Shown here: piece after piece, positions 36,801 through 64,000 of the stretch
Position numbering within the stretch: the stretch's first letter is position 1
Layout: each line of letters starts with the position of its first letter
Assembly: GCF_016097555.1 (NCBI RefSeq)
Contig: NC_054702.1
Coordinates: 86,076,610 to 86,140,609 of the forward strand
Direction: 5' to 3'
From: Gigantopelta aegis
Taxonomy: Eukaryota > Mollusca > Gastropoda > Neomphalida > Peltospiridae
DNA length: 64,000 bases
Made by a program: the position numbers and the translations under genes
Notes under the pieces: model-generated
Seen by the model: the letters and a program-made list of their open reading frames with translations, nothing else
What the model was told of the DNA's origin: nothing
Databases searched by the model: none

Positions 36801-37004
36801 AATATTTATTTTGTACTGAAATTTGTTTTCCAAAGGAATGACTTATAACAAGGTCTATGAATTCAAACTAAAAAATAAATTCATAGAATAGTAAATATTT
36901 AAACATTGATGTCAAATGTTCATCAACAGAAATTGATGACAGATGAAAGACACTGGGCAGTATACAGTTCTTTATGAATGTACGCATGGTGTAGCAGGAA
37001 AACA

Positions 37005-54124
<17,120 letters not shown>

Positions 54125-54375
54125 TTTCAAAATTATATTTTGCTTTAGTTTCGTATCTGTGGTTATATTGTTGTAGAGGATTTATAGAATATAAGGCAAC
54201 TTTTTATTGTTGTTATTTTTATTTTTTTTAATTAATATATATATATTTCATATATTTTTGTCGTTATTTTTTTTTACAGAAACTGTGGCTTGAATACTTT
54301 ACCGATGAAAGAGGACCAAAGGATCATCTATACTAACTGTTTCATACTAAATGGCAACCGAAACCAATAAAAGAA

Positions 54376-54678
54376 GGAAATGTTTTATTTAACGACGCAC
54401 TCAACACATTTTATTTACGAATATATGGCGTCAGACATATGGTTAAAGACCACACAGATATATAGAAAGGAAACCCGCTGTCGCCACACTATGGCCTACT
54501 CTTTTCGATTAGCAGCCAGGGATCTTTTATATGCACCATCCCATAGACAGGATAGCACATACCACGGCCTTTGATGTACCAGTCGTGGTGCACTGACTGG
54601 AGCGAGAAATAGCGCAATGGGCCCACTGACGGGGATCGATCCCAAACCACTGGGCTACGCCTCGCCCCCCCCCCCCCC
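54376..54678 (-). mobile_element. Full-length SINE with perfect 16-bp TSD
   Basis: Type I tail to head in minus orientation, flanked by GAAACCAATAAAAGAA at 54360-54375 and 54679-54694. The head ends in a C-run. Inserted about 250 bp upstream of the TDP1 ATG. Confidence 0.92.
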
Positions 54679-54699
54679 GAAACCAATAAAAGAAAGATC

Positions 54700-56040
54700 C
54701 ACATGTTACCGAGTAATTTAGTTTCACTTTAAATTTAATTGTACTCACATATTTAAATATACAAATGTTATTTTGTTTAATTTATTTATATTATTGGATT
54801 TTCTGTTTGTATTGATGTTTGTTTCGTTTGATAATACATTTATAATACTAGCCTATTTATAAATAAACAAACAAACAAACAAACTAGCAAACAAACAAAC
54901 AAATAAATAATAATAATAATCTTCTTTTTTTTAAAAGTAATTTAAAAAAAAATATTGCACCGCCGAAAATTTATAATGAGACAATCCAAAAATAAATAAG
55001 AGAAAGGAGAGAGGATCAGACTATTTTACAATGTGGATGAAAAAAATTAATTGTACATAATCCTTTTTTAAAGAAGGCCTTAAGATCATCATCATCATCA
55101 TCTATATGTTCACGTGTGCACTACATGATACATTGAAGTGTCGTAGTTTTAGTCTCTTTTCTTTCTGTTCCGTTGATTCTATCAGACCGAATAACTGGTT
55201 TTAATTACTTGCTGCGTAAAGCTAATGTTCAGTCGACGATAGTAAATAATAAATAACTTAGTTCTAAATAAAAACAAACGTCATTATTGCTATTGTTAAA
55301 AACCGGGGACAGATTTGTGGTGTATAAATATAACAGATGTAAGTGAAATGTTACTTTTGTCGAATGTAACTTGAACTATTGTAGATCACTGATTCATAGC
55401 CGATCTTGTAACAATTTTAACATCCACACCATGTTGTGACATGTCAGATTTAGGCACCATTTCAGGTTTTTTGAAACCAGTCTTTTTTTTTAATCTTTTT
55501 TTTATTATTATTATTATTTAATGGTGGCACTGGTCTAATTAATAACCAGTTAATAATCTGTAGGTGTAAACTGAACAACATGATTTTCCGACATTTATGT
55601 GTGTATTCACCTTTGACACAGTGACAGGGATCATCATCCTGCGACTGATTAAAAATCAATATGATAATCCAGTGACCAAGGACAGAAGATAAAATAATAA
55701 AATATGCAAGATGCACTTGTTGTGATTTCGTAAAAGAAAGTTTGTGATTTTCACAAATGAAAAAATATATTTATTAAAGATTTAATACAAATCTATTACA
55801 TAATAATTCCACATGCACCAGAGCTCTTGATAGCACACGGATCCTGTCCATAATTAGTTTGCTTTACTTAATTTCACTTTTTGATCAGCATTGTAAAGTA
55901 TAGAATTATTTAAATGTGTAACAGTTGTATGACTAGCACTGTAGTTACGTACTGGTTTCTTTCTCTCTATTTTTTAAAATTTATTTAAAGATAAAGCATA
56001 ATATTGTGGTTAAATTTTGACAATTACAGTTAAAACATAT
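54700..56040. other. Spacer upstream of TDP1 and B9D2, unassigned
   Basis: AT-rich DNA with a CAAA array (54865-54905), TAA and TCA triplet tracts and an ATT run near 55505. No gene motif seen. The non-coding 5' exon of B9D2 may lie here or nearer the TDP1 ATG. Confidence 0.4.
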
Positions 56041-56048
56041 TTCAAAAA

Positions 56049-56134
56049 GTCAAAGGCCATGGTATGAGCTATCCTGCCTGTGGGAAAGTATATAAAAGAT
56101 CCCTTGCTGCTAATGGAAACGTAGGAGGTTTCCT
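56049..56134 (+). mobile_element. SINE fragment cut by a MITE
   Basis: Contains caaaggccatggtatgagct and tataaaagatcccttgctgc and stops at ggtttcct where the long-TIR MITE begins. Confidence 0.75.
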
Positions 56135-56692
56135 CAATCTAATTAAAATTAGCTCCCCTGGTTAATTACTATTACCTGTGGATCTGTGGAGCTCATGTCC
56201 AGTTGACCTTTCATTCGACCAATCAAAACCTTACTTGCAAAATCATGCTAGTGATTTGAAAAGAATTTGAAAACATTCAGGATTATGCAGAGGGTATACA
56301 AAATGATTCGGGTGAATTACAAAGTATGTCGGAAACTAATTTCATTATAAAATTTTATATAAAATTTGTTTCAAGATGAAACCCCTCCTCCCGCCCCCCC
56401 CCCCCCATGATGGTATAGCCATAAAATCTGTTTATACTAGTATACAATCCAAAATTTATTAATGCACTTTTCCCCCTGTTTTTTAATGTTGAAATAGACC
56501 AACAAGTTCGCCTAATGCATAAATAGTCTAGCACAATATTTTTTGAATTTGTATGCTCCCGAATAACACTATAAAAGACAAAGTGTAATTGGTCAATATT
56601 TAAATTGTTATTTATAGATGAAATGTCACCTGGACATGGGAGTCTACGCAATGCTGTTAGATCTACTGGTAGACCAGTAGAGATAATTTTAA
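56135..56692. mobile_element. Long-TIR MITE, copy 2, left arm and centre
   Basis: Begins CAATCTAATTAAAATTAGCT and carries the TIR and centre motifs of the family (ttggtcaatatttaaattg, cacctggacatgg). A Tc1-like element is inserted at its end and no right arm is seen beyond it, so this copy is incomplete. Confidence 0.75.
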
Positions 56693-56694
56693 TA

Positions 56695-58151
56695 TACTCT
56701 GTCAAAAAAGAAACGCATAGGTGATAGGGAAAGAAAAAAAAGTGTTTGATTTTACAAAATATCGTTTTATTTTACAATGTTGCTGAATGACTATGTTTGT
56801 TAATGTTCCTGGAATGGGACAGCATGCCCAAATGCACCCTAAAACAAATTTAACGCACATTATGCGACAATTGCAGGAAACCAGCGTAAAATGGTAAGAT
56901 TTGGGGAAAAGATTGGGGTAATGATGGGTATTTAAAGCTGCAATGCTCGCAATGATGCCTCATTTCCATTTCGACGTAGACGAGTTACAAGATGCCAAGA
57001 CTAAGCCTGCCGAATCAAAACATTGCAATAGGCCGCCTAGGTGAATCACAGTCAGCAATCGCACGCCACATGAACGTCCATCGGAGCACCATTTCACATC
57101 TCTGGGACAGGTACCAGCAGTTTCAATCAGCTGAAGACTGGCCCAGAAGTGGAAGACCTCGCATAACAACTGCAGCACAAGATCGCTACATCCGGGTTCT
57201 GCACTGCGTCACTGAACTGCCACAGCAACAAATACTGCTGGACGCATACCTGGTTTGAGAAGGGTGTCTGCATAAACCATTTGGAACCGACTTCGAGAAG
57301 CTGGTTTATGGGCTAGGAGACCATATGTTGGCCCCGTCCTGTGACATCAACATCGACATTTACGTGTTCACTGGTGCACGAATGTACAGGGGTGGAACTT
57401 GGGAAACTGGTGGCTAGTATGGTTCAGCGACGAGTCACGTTTCCTTCTACAGCGACGTGATGGATGACAACGTGTTTACAGACACTGCAATGAACATTTT
57501 GCCAACAACTGTGTTGCCCAAGTTGACAGATTCGGTGGAGGGAGTGATGTGGGGAGCCATTTCATACACCGGTAGAAGTGAACTTGTGTTCGTACAAGGC
57601 AACCTGACAGCTGTACACTTATTCGCATTCACATGCTTCCCATTTTGGATCGACAGAGAGAATCTTTCAGCAGGACAATGCCAGGCCGCATACGGCACCT
57701 GTAACAATGGATTTCCTACAGAATGAGAACATTAATGTGCTGCTATGGCCATCAAGATCGCCAGATCTCAACCCCATTGAACATCTATGGGACAAACTGT
57801 ACAGACGTGTACGCCAGCGTGACCCGGAGCCTCAGACACTTCCGCAACTGTCACATGCACAGCAGGAAGATTGGGCTAGGATTCCGAGACTCATTCAGTC
57901 TATGCCAAGGAGATGTCACGCAGTGATTGCTGCTGGTGGTGGCCACACAAGGTACTGATTTCGGCGCCCTTGTGTGACGCCGTTTGGTGATGAAAACGCC
58001 TCCACTGCCGTCAGTCCATAGCAAGAACATTGTCACATACTCATTTGAGATTTGACTGTGATATGATCATAAATAACGAAATTATGCCACTTTGTATTAA
58101 AGAGATAATTCCATGAATATTTTGCCTATGTGTTTCTTTTTTGACAGAGTA
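56695..58151 (+). mobile_element. Tc1-like DNA transposon, DD34E, degenerate
   Basis: 1457 bp between TA dinucleotides with 27-bp inverted ends (TACTCTGTCAAAAAAGAAAC, one mismatch in the whole). The plus strand encodes a broken transposase: HTH from 56992 (MPRLSLPNQNIAIGRLGESQ, then HRSTISHLWDRYQQF), FSDESRF near 57424, DRFGGGS near 57528, QQDNARPHTAP near 57672 and WPSRSPDLNPIEHLWDKL near 57748. Stops and frame changes interrupt it between 57258 and 57707. I count 34 residues between the second Asp and the Glu. Inserted in MITE copy 2. Confidence 0.93.
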
Positions 58152-58244
58152 TAATAATAAAAAATAAATAACTGCCTTCTATTTTTATTTTGTTAATGAA
58201 GTAATAGGGATACTGATTTTTACTGAAGGCTAGATGATTTGTAG

Positions 58245-58480
58245 TCCCCTACCAGTCCAAACGGAGGGGACTACAGATTTTATTTTTGTCTTTTTGTCCA
58301 CCTGTCCCACATATAGTTTTTCAGCCTTTGTTATCGGAATGTCTCATGGTACTGAGCTGAAATTTTGTGTATAGCTTTACTATGTACTGTTAGAGATCAA
58401 GTTTGACTTTCATGACGAGTTACCCATTTTTAGACAGTTATGGCACTTGAACTTAGGAGATACGAAACTACTACTGAACA
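58245..58480 (+). repeat. Interspersed repeat with GTAGTCCCCT hairpin
   Basis: Begins with GTAGTCCCCT ... AGGGGACTAC, a 10-bp stem, followed by tttttgtccacctgtcccac and gctgaaattttgtgtatagc. A diverged relative in the MARK intron near 8120-8240 shares the later part. No coding content. Confidence 0.6.
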
Positions 58481-58637
58481 ATTTTATGTTCAAAGCCTGT
58501 GATACAGCAAAAACTATCAGACTGTACAATAGTCCATGAGAAACTCCTATAATGATACAATGGTAATGAATGACAAATATATAGTGACCTTAATACAAGC
58601 ATACATACTGTAATAATGATATCATTTACTTTTACAG

Positions 58638-59762
58638 ATGGGTGAAGTCCATGTTATTGGTCAGATTCTTGGAGCGAGTGGTTTTCCTGACAACAGTTTG
58701 TTTTGCAAATGGGGAATTCACACAGGTACAGTTAGTTATGAAATGCAGTACCGTACATAAAGCTTATTTAAATAGTTACTCCAAAATATTGTCAAATAAT
58801 AATTTAATATTGGTATTATATGTTACCAGTGTGAGATGAAATGTAAGCAAATTCAGTTCTAAATTAGAAAATTTCAAATATAAAATTCTAAGATAAATAT
58901 TTTTTTAGTATATTAACTGGATTTAAATCTAAATTTGACCTTACTGTTACATGTAATTGTTACATATATACTTTTGATACATTTTCAGAGGGTGCCTGGA
59001 AAGTGCTTGCAGGTTTAAGAGAGGGTCAAACTCAAGTTGACAACCCACAGAATAGAGAGGAAGCTTACTGGTGCCACCCCATTGATGTTCACTTTACAAC
59101 AAAGGGAATTCAGGGTACATGCATTTTATTGTTGTTTAAAGCTTATTTGGTTTTCATAGATCTTGAAAACCACAAAAAAAACCCACCCCCACAGGTCATT
59201 CCCCCCCCCCCCCCAGAAAAGAATAGGACATTCTGTTCTCGTGTCGGTTACAAACTGTAAATTCATACAGACATCCATATTGTGAAATTAAACACTGCAA
59301 ACCTCATTTAATGCACTGTTAGTTAGTTTATCCCTCCAAACCTTATAAACATAAACATGTTTATCAAAGTAAAAATGTTTTCCTAAACAACCTTTTCTTT
59401 TATGAATACCAGTGACATTAGTTTACAAATTTTATTTGGCTGTTTCAGGTTGGCCAAAGATGCATTTTCAAGTCTACCATCAGGACAGGTTTGGGCGAAA
59501 TGAGCTTTATGGGTATGGTTTTTGTCACATTCCCACGTCTCCTGGCATTCACAAGATTGACTGTCCCACGTGGCAGCCATCTGGCACATTTTTTGAGAGT
59601 GTTTCACAACAATTTTTAGGTGGTGCCGCAGAACTGAGAAACCCTGATGTTGTGTACAGTGGTTCTCAGAGATACAAACTCACCACAGTGGCCACTGGCA
59701 GAGTCCATCTTCAGCTTGGAATTATTCTCAGGAACTTTGACAAATATGGAATTGAATGCTAA
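58638..59762 (+). CDS. B9D2: B9D2, B9 domain-containing protein 2, complete, 3 coding exons
   Basis: B9D2 works with B9D1 and MKS1 in the ciliary transition zone as part of the tectonic/MKS module. Exons: 58638-58725, 58989-59114, 59449-59762 (88, 126 and 314 nt, each joined in phase 1), total 528 nt, 175 residues plus stop, the same length as human B9D2. It opens [20 protein letters not shown], then [60 protein letters not shown], and ends [20 protein letters not shown]. All of this tracks human B9D2 closely. The ATG sits directly on a splice acceptor (ttttacag before ATG), so a non-coding 5' exon must lie upstream, possibly near the TDP1 start in a shared promoter region. A poly-C tract lies in intron 2. 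Confidence 0.96.
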
Positions 59763-61005
59763 AATCATTCTGATGTATCAACAATCCGTCCTGTATGTGG
59801 TGTAAATAGACTGTTAAAATATTATCTGGTAGAATGTATCCATAATATTGTAAGACCCTTTTTCATTTGTTTCTTGATATAGGTATTGACAAATTAGTAC
59901 ATTAATGATAAAAGGTAACTGTTGATACAGTCAGTTTACTAGGTAAATACAGTTTAGATGTCTAGAACCCAAATGATCATGAAACAATATTTCATTTAAA
60001 ATCCCCCAACTAAACAGCCTTTTTGCATCATGTTATATATATAGATATAGATAGATAGATCCATACACATGCATATCAAATACATGTATATAAAACCAAA
60101 AATGGTACAAGGGTTTTGCTTGTAAATATTTGTAAATAAATGTATGTAAAACCAAAAAAGTACAAATCTTTAAGAAAAAACAGAAGTTTAAAAATGTAAA
60201 TATATCAATTTAGTTTACCTTAAACATGTACTACTGTTTCTAACTTAACAGAAGACCGACATCAGACTAGATATCAAACAATCATTATATATATTTTAAA
60301 AAGATTACACATATTCAGCCTTTATTGCAGTTTTTTCTTCTAATTTTGAAAACATTTGTAATCATGATAAATAATATATTAATGTTTAATAATTGTATAT
60401 TTGTGCATTTGAAAAATCATGTCATTACTTGTAAATAATTACAATTTATAAAATATGAAATAATCAAACTTGTCTTTTTTATATTGATGTTGATCATCAC
60501 CGTATTTGTTTGCATTACCATAGTTTGACACCCAATAGCCGATGTATTTTTCATGCTGGGGCGTCGTTAAACCTTCATTCATTCATTCATTCATTGTTAT
60601 CTATATTTACAGCATATGTCTGGAACTTACCAACTAATCTCTGTGGAGAACAAACCAATGGCATTTATTTGACAAGTCAAGTTTAACCAGTTAGTGATAA
60701 CCAAGATATCCCAACTTATGTCCATATTGTGTCATTTGATGCAGAGATTCAAAATACTTTGTCCATTATATAATTAAATTTGTTAATTTTTTTTACGATA
60801 TAACGTCATCACACTGGTCAAGACATAGCAACAGGAGTTTGTTCATTTCTTGATGAATGTAAAAATTATGTTGCTATATGGGCAAGTTGTCATATCGAGC
60901 CTTATTGTTTGTAAACCAAATATAATTCAAAATAAAGTATGAACTTTAAGTGTTATTATTAGTAAGTATAATTCAAATTTAATTATAAGTATTGTTCATT
61001 ATTTC
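59763..61005 (+). other. B9D2 3' UTR candidate and spacer
   Basis: AT-rich DNA after the B9D2 stop. Several AATAAA hexamers occur (near 60130 and 60930). A SINE-like tail (60523-60595, cacccaatagccgatgta then gggcgtcgttaaacc) with an ATTC array is present. Confidence 0.45.
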
Positions 61006-61006
61006 T

Positions 61007-61124
61007 TTTACATTCATCTGGGTATGAAAAAAAAAAAAATCACCCACAAACTTATGTGAGAACGGCTTTGCCGATTCAGTTTGCGGATGATTTTTTTTGT
61101 ATTCATACCCTGATGAACATAAAA
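61007..61124. mobile_element. Hairpin MITE, about 118 bp
   Basis: tttacattcatctgggtatg and an A-run then cacccacaaac, mirrored by gtttgcggatgatttttttt and tattcataccctgatgaaca. Fold-back with a loop around 61062-61075. Confidence 0.65.
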
Positions 61125-61190
61125 TAAATAACAGACAATCCTTAAGAAAATCTGTAATTTATTTTATTATAGCCTTAGCACAATAGAACT

Positions 61191-61925
61191 TTTATATGCA
61201 CTATCCCTCAGATAGGACATATACCACAGCCTTTGATCAATCTAATTAAAATTAGCTCCACTATTACATGTTGATCTAACACCAGCCAGTTGGAGCTCAT
61301 GTCCACCAATCAAAACTTTACTTGCAGAATCCTGCCAGTGATTTAAAAATAATTTTAAAACATTCTGAATTATCCTGAGGGTATATGACATGTATCGTGT
61401 GAATTACGAATGCCTTAAAACATGTTTTATTTTATAAAATAAATAATTTGTAATGTAAAACTGAAGACTGATTTAGTTAGGTTTTTTTTTATAAATAAAT
61501 AAATAATTTTTAATGTAAAATTGAAGACCCCGTACGTATTGGTATGGTTCGCCCGTATTGGTATGCGGCCACTAAAATAGACTCGCCCGATATTTTTAGA
61601 ATTTGTATGCTCCCAAATAACGTTATAAAAGGCGAAGTGTGATTGGTCAATATTTAAATATTATTTACAGACGAAATGTTACCTGGACATTGGGGACTAC
61701 GCAGTGTTGTTACGTTTTAAATCACCGGCAGGATTCTGCAAGTAAGGTTTTGATTGGTGGACATGAGCTCCAACTGGCTGGTGTTAGATCCACATGTAAT
61801 AGTGGAGCTAATTTTAATTAGATTGGCCTTTGATATACCAGTCATGGGGCACTGATTGGGACAGGAAAAAATTAGAGTCTGCCAAGGTGGTTCGATCCTA
61901 AAACCCAAGCAAGCACTCTACCATG
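61191..61925 (-). mobile_element. SINE split by a long-TIR MITE
   Basis: Minus-strand SINE halves at 61191-61237 (tttatatgcactatccctca, ccacagcctttgat) and 61827-61925 (cctttgatataccagtcatg, then an eroded head ending near accatgg) resume the same SINE on both sides of the MITE, with GCCTTTGAT duplicated. Confidence 0.82.
61238..61826. mobile_element. Long-TIR MITE, copy 3, with perfect 9-bp TSD
   Basis: About 589 bp, CAATCTAATTAAAATTAGCT to its complement ending AATTAGATTG. Flanked by GCCTTTGAT on both sides (61229-61237 and 61826-61834, reading the last G as part of the duplication). The centre is in the opposite orientation to copy 1. Confidence 0.88.
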
Positions 61926-61986
61926 GTGGAGAAAAGTAACCTTCTGCTGCTATACTGCTACATTATTTTTTCTCTCTCTTCTTTTT

Positions 61987-62140
61987 AAATGCACTTTACA
62001 TAACACAATAGTACATACATGTATTACAGCCTTTGATGGACCAGTTTTGGGCACTGGTTTCAATGGCAGAAACTCCACCGACGGCAATCAATCCTGTGAT
62101 CCATCAGACCTCTGGTGAGTGCTCTACCACCGAGTTACTT
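61987..62140 (-). mobile_element. SINE fragment, body and head
   Basis: Minus-strand phrases cagcctttgatggaccagtt, gggcactggtttcaatgg and a head end (gtgagtgctctaccaccgag). Degenerate. Confidence 0.65.
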
Positions 62141-62321
62141 CCACACACACACACCATTTAGGAAAAGAGAAAATGTTTGGAAAGATAAAGGTTACTAAGA
62201 CTAATAGTGTAAAACTGACAGCAGAAATAACAGTTGATGGACAGACAAATATTCCTCCTTTGTTAAAACTGGGAAGCTGTAAATCTTTCATAAAAAAGGG
62301 TAAGATGAAAAATTTCCATAT

Positions 62322-63557
62322 TTATTTTTTTATTTTCTGACTTTCCATAGAATTCATAACATTTGGTGGAACAAAACCAGCTGGTATATAGTTGCTGTCC
62401 TTTTGTTTCAATATGGCTAAAAATTTAAATCTTTCTCCCATTTTGTCTTTGTCTGTCAACATCTTGTATCCAGAAATCAAGTCCTTCCAGTTCTCTGTGC
62501 TGGCTTTCTGTAGCAAGACCTGTACAAGAAAATTCAATTGTATTGACTGAATTTACATTTTGTGCTAAGAAATATCTTTGAAAGCTTTGTACATGTATAT
62601 TAAAAAAAAACAAAAAAAACCCAACCAAACTAAGAGATACAAAAATAACTGCACAACTATAATCAAATTACATTGACCATATTTAAAGACATTAAAATAC
62701 TGATTTTGTACTAAGAAATATCCTTTATACCCCCTTCAAAAAAAAAGAAACCTAAGACATATGAAAAGAATAGCACAATTATAACTTCTACAGGAAATAA
62801 TACATTGTCTTTCTTGCTTGAAACCGGCCTCGGTGGCATTGTGGTTAGGCCAGTACAGGCTGGTAGGTACTGGGTTCGGATCCCAGTCGAGGCATGGGAT
62901 TTTTAATCCAGATACCGACTCCGAGTGAGTGCTCCGCAAGGCTCAATGGGTAGGTGTAAACCACTTGCACTGTCCAGTGATCCATAACTGGTTCAACAAA
63001 GGCCATGGTTTGTGCTATCCTGTCTGTAGGAAGTGCAAATAAAAGATCCCTTGCTGCCTGTTGTAAAAAGAGTAGCCTGTGTGGCAACAGTGGATTTCCT
63101 CTAAAAAACAGTGTCCGAATGACCATATGTTTGACGTCCAATAGCCGACAGATAAAAAATCAATGTGCTCTAGTGGCGTCATTAAATAAAACAAACTTTA
63201 CTTTTTCTTGCTTGAATCACCAGCTTATCACAAAGGAAGACAAGTGCAGGTAAATCCCAACAGGAACCAAAAACGGTTACAATAAAGTGTTGCAGACATT
63301 CACAATTATAATATAAGAAGAAGAATTTTCAAACTAATCAAGATATTATTTTTAATTAATTGTATTTTACAATTAAATGGAGTGTACTTGCACTACATTT
63401 ACAACAATCAGCTTGGTTAAAACCAATGCTTTTTATTGACTTTTGCACATATGTGCTATGAAATGATATACTGAATCATATTTCACTACCTGCAATCTCA
63501 CTCCAATTCCCATATTTTCTAAAAATGTCTGCTGAGTGATGGGTCCATAGGTTTTGA
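62322..63557 (-). CDS. NDUFAF7: NDUFAF7, complex I assembly factor methyltransferase, last two exons
   Basis: NDUFAF7 is a mitochondrial arginine methyltransferase that modifies NDUFS2 during complex I assembly. Exon 63490-63557 encodes KTYGPITQQTFLENMGIGVR then LQ, like LGPIKQHTFLKNMGIDVRLK of the human protein. Exon 62322-62519 continues in phase 0 with VLLQKASTENWKDLISGYKM and KMGERFKFLAIL, matching LLQGYDMLMNPKKMGERFNF. It ends in QKIKK and TAA; the C-terminus differs in detail from human. An AATAAA on the minus strand overlaps the stop codon. Upstream exons are outside the window. The gene is convergent with B9D2. Confidence 0.9.
62823..63203 (+). mobile_element. Full-length tRNA-derived SINE with perfect 13-bp TSD
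   Basis: 381 bp: tRNA-like head (cggcctcggtggcattgtgg, gggttcggatcccagtcgag as B box), body (taactggttcaacaaaggcc, aaaagatcccttgctgcctg), type II tail (aatgtgctctagtggcgtca). Flanked by TTTCTTGCTTGAA at 62810-62822 and 63204-63216. Lies in the last NDUFAF7 intron. Confidence 0.93.
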
Positions 63558-63616
63558 CTGAAAATAAATATATATATATATAGACTACTACAGTTCTATA
63601 TTACCCCCCCCCCCCC

Positions 63617-63647
<31 letters not shown>

Positions 63648-64000
63648 CACCACCACAAATGAGTATCCTTTATTTAGATTAAAATTGTTAAAACTATTGG
63701 AACATGACAGCATGGCCAATCTGTCGATGACAGTTTAACAAGAATTCCACCCGATTCTTATAATTATTCTCTTTAAAGTAGATTTTATTACATACATGCT
63801 GGTAATGTCTGACGTCACAAAACTTGCATATATGACTATCAACAGTTGAAAACAAATTTTTGCATAGATCTTGTTTGTCTTTCACCCATCATGAATCCAA
63901 TAGAATAAATTTGGGACTATTTCTTTTATCTACTCTGCACTCTTGACAAACTATAGAGATGATCTTTATTATGGAACTGGCATAATTTTCACAGGAACAC
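63558..64000 (-). other. NDUFAF7 intron, unassigned
   Basis: Contains a TA tract, a C-run then (CA)n (63605-63648), and a minus-strand open frame 63694-63885 with CKFCDVRHYQHVC. I do not recognise it and it has no splice context fitting NDUFAF7. Confidence 0.35.

Noticed and set aside
62823-62900. tRNA-like A and B boxes that could suggest a tRNA gene (also near 51100, 53900 and 34360)
   Set aside because: They are heads of SINEs with body, tail and TSD; I could not form a full cloverleaf with a proper acceptor stem.
63694-63885. 63-codon minus-strand frame with CKFCDVRHYQHVC
   Set aside because: Zinc-finger-like by chance at best; no start context, splice sites or recognisable family, and it lies in an NDUFAF7 intron.

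Overview
The window looks like about 64 kb of AT-rich molluscan nuclear DNA, probably from a gastropod. The evidence is intron-exon genes with metazoan GT-AG junctions, long introns, tRNA-derived SINEs of a kind I know from molluscs, and TTAGGG-type interstitial repeats. Four host genes can be read through exon phases and family motifs. No bacterial, viral or LTR-element gene was recognised.

Layout. (1) Positions 1-28125 (+) carry the 3' two thirds of a MARK/PAR-1 polarity kinase gene, from the end of the kinase domain through the UBA domain and spacer to the KA1 domain; the 5' part lies outside the window. Two homologous exons of exactly 100 nt (662-761 and 1121-1220) look like a mutually exclusive pair. 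(2) 28126-37004 holds the MARK 3' UTR and downstream DNA with SINEs. (3) 37005-54124 (-) is a complete TDP1 (tyrosyl-DNA phosphodiesterase 1) gene: 17 coding exons whose phases all fit, predicting 812 residues, with an N-terminal PBZ-type zinc finger that human TDP1 lacks as far as I know. (4) 58638-59762 (+) is a complete three-exon B9D2 gene (ciliary transition zone, 175 residues), arranged head-to-head with TDP1. (5) 62322-63557 (-) holds the last two exons of NDUFAF7 (complex I assembly methyltransferase), tail-to-tail with B9D2.

The introns and spacers are rich in repeats: two degenerate Tc1-like transposons (5678-7247 and 56695-58151), a long-TIR MITE family with 9-bp target duplications (3079-3783, 56135-56692, 61238-61826), several smaller TIR or hairpin elements, about twenty SINE copies or fragments (four with perfect 12-16 bp target duplications), a roughly 30-bp minisatellite in TDP1 intron 1, and a composite palindromic element (about 52560-53758) with inverted arrays of an ACGGCC-centred motif, a 30-bp hairpin and a telomere-like array inside its own inverted repeat.

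The four genes are functionally unrelated (cell polarity, DNA repair, cilium, mitochondrion). The most interesting items are the MARK exon pair, the PBZ-bearing TDP1, the composite element at 52.5-53.8 kb, and the duplicated splice acceptor in MARK. All reading was by eye; no alignment or database search was run.
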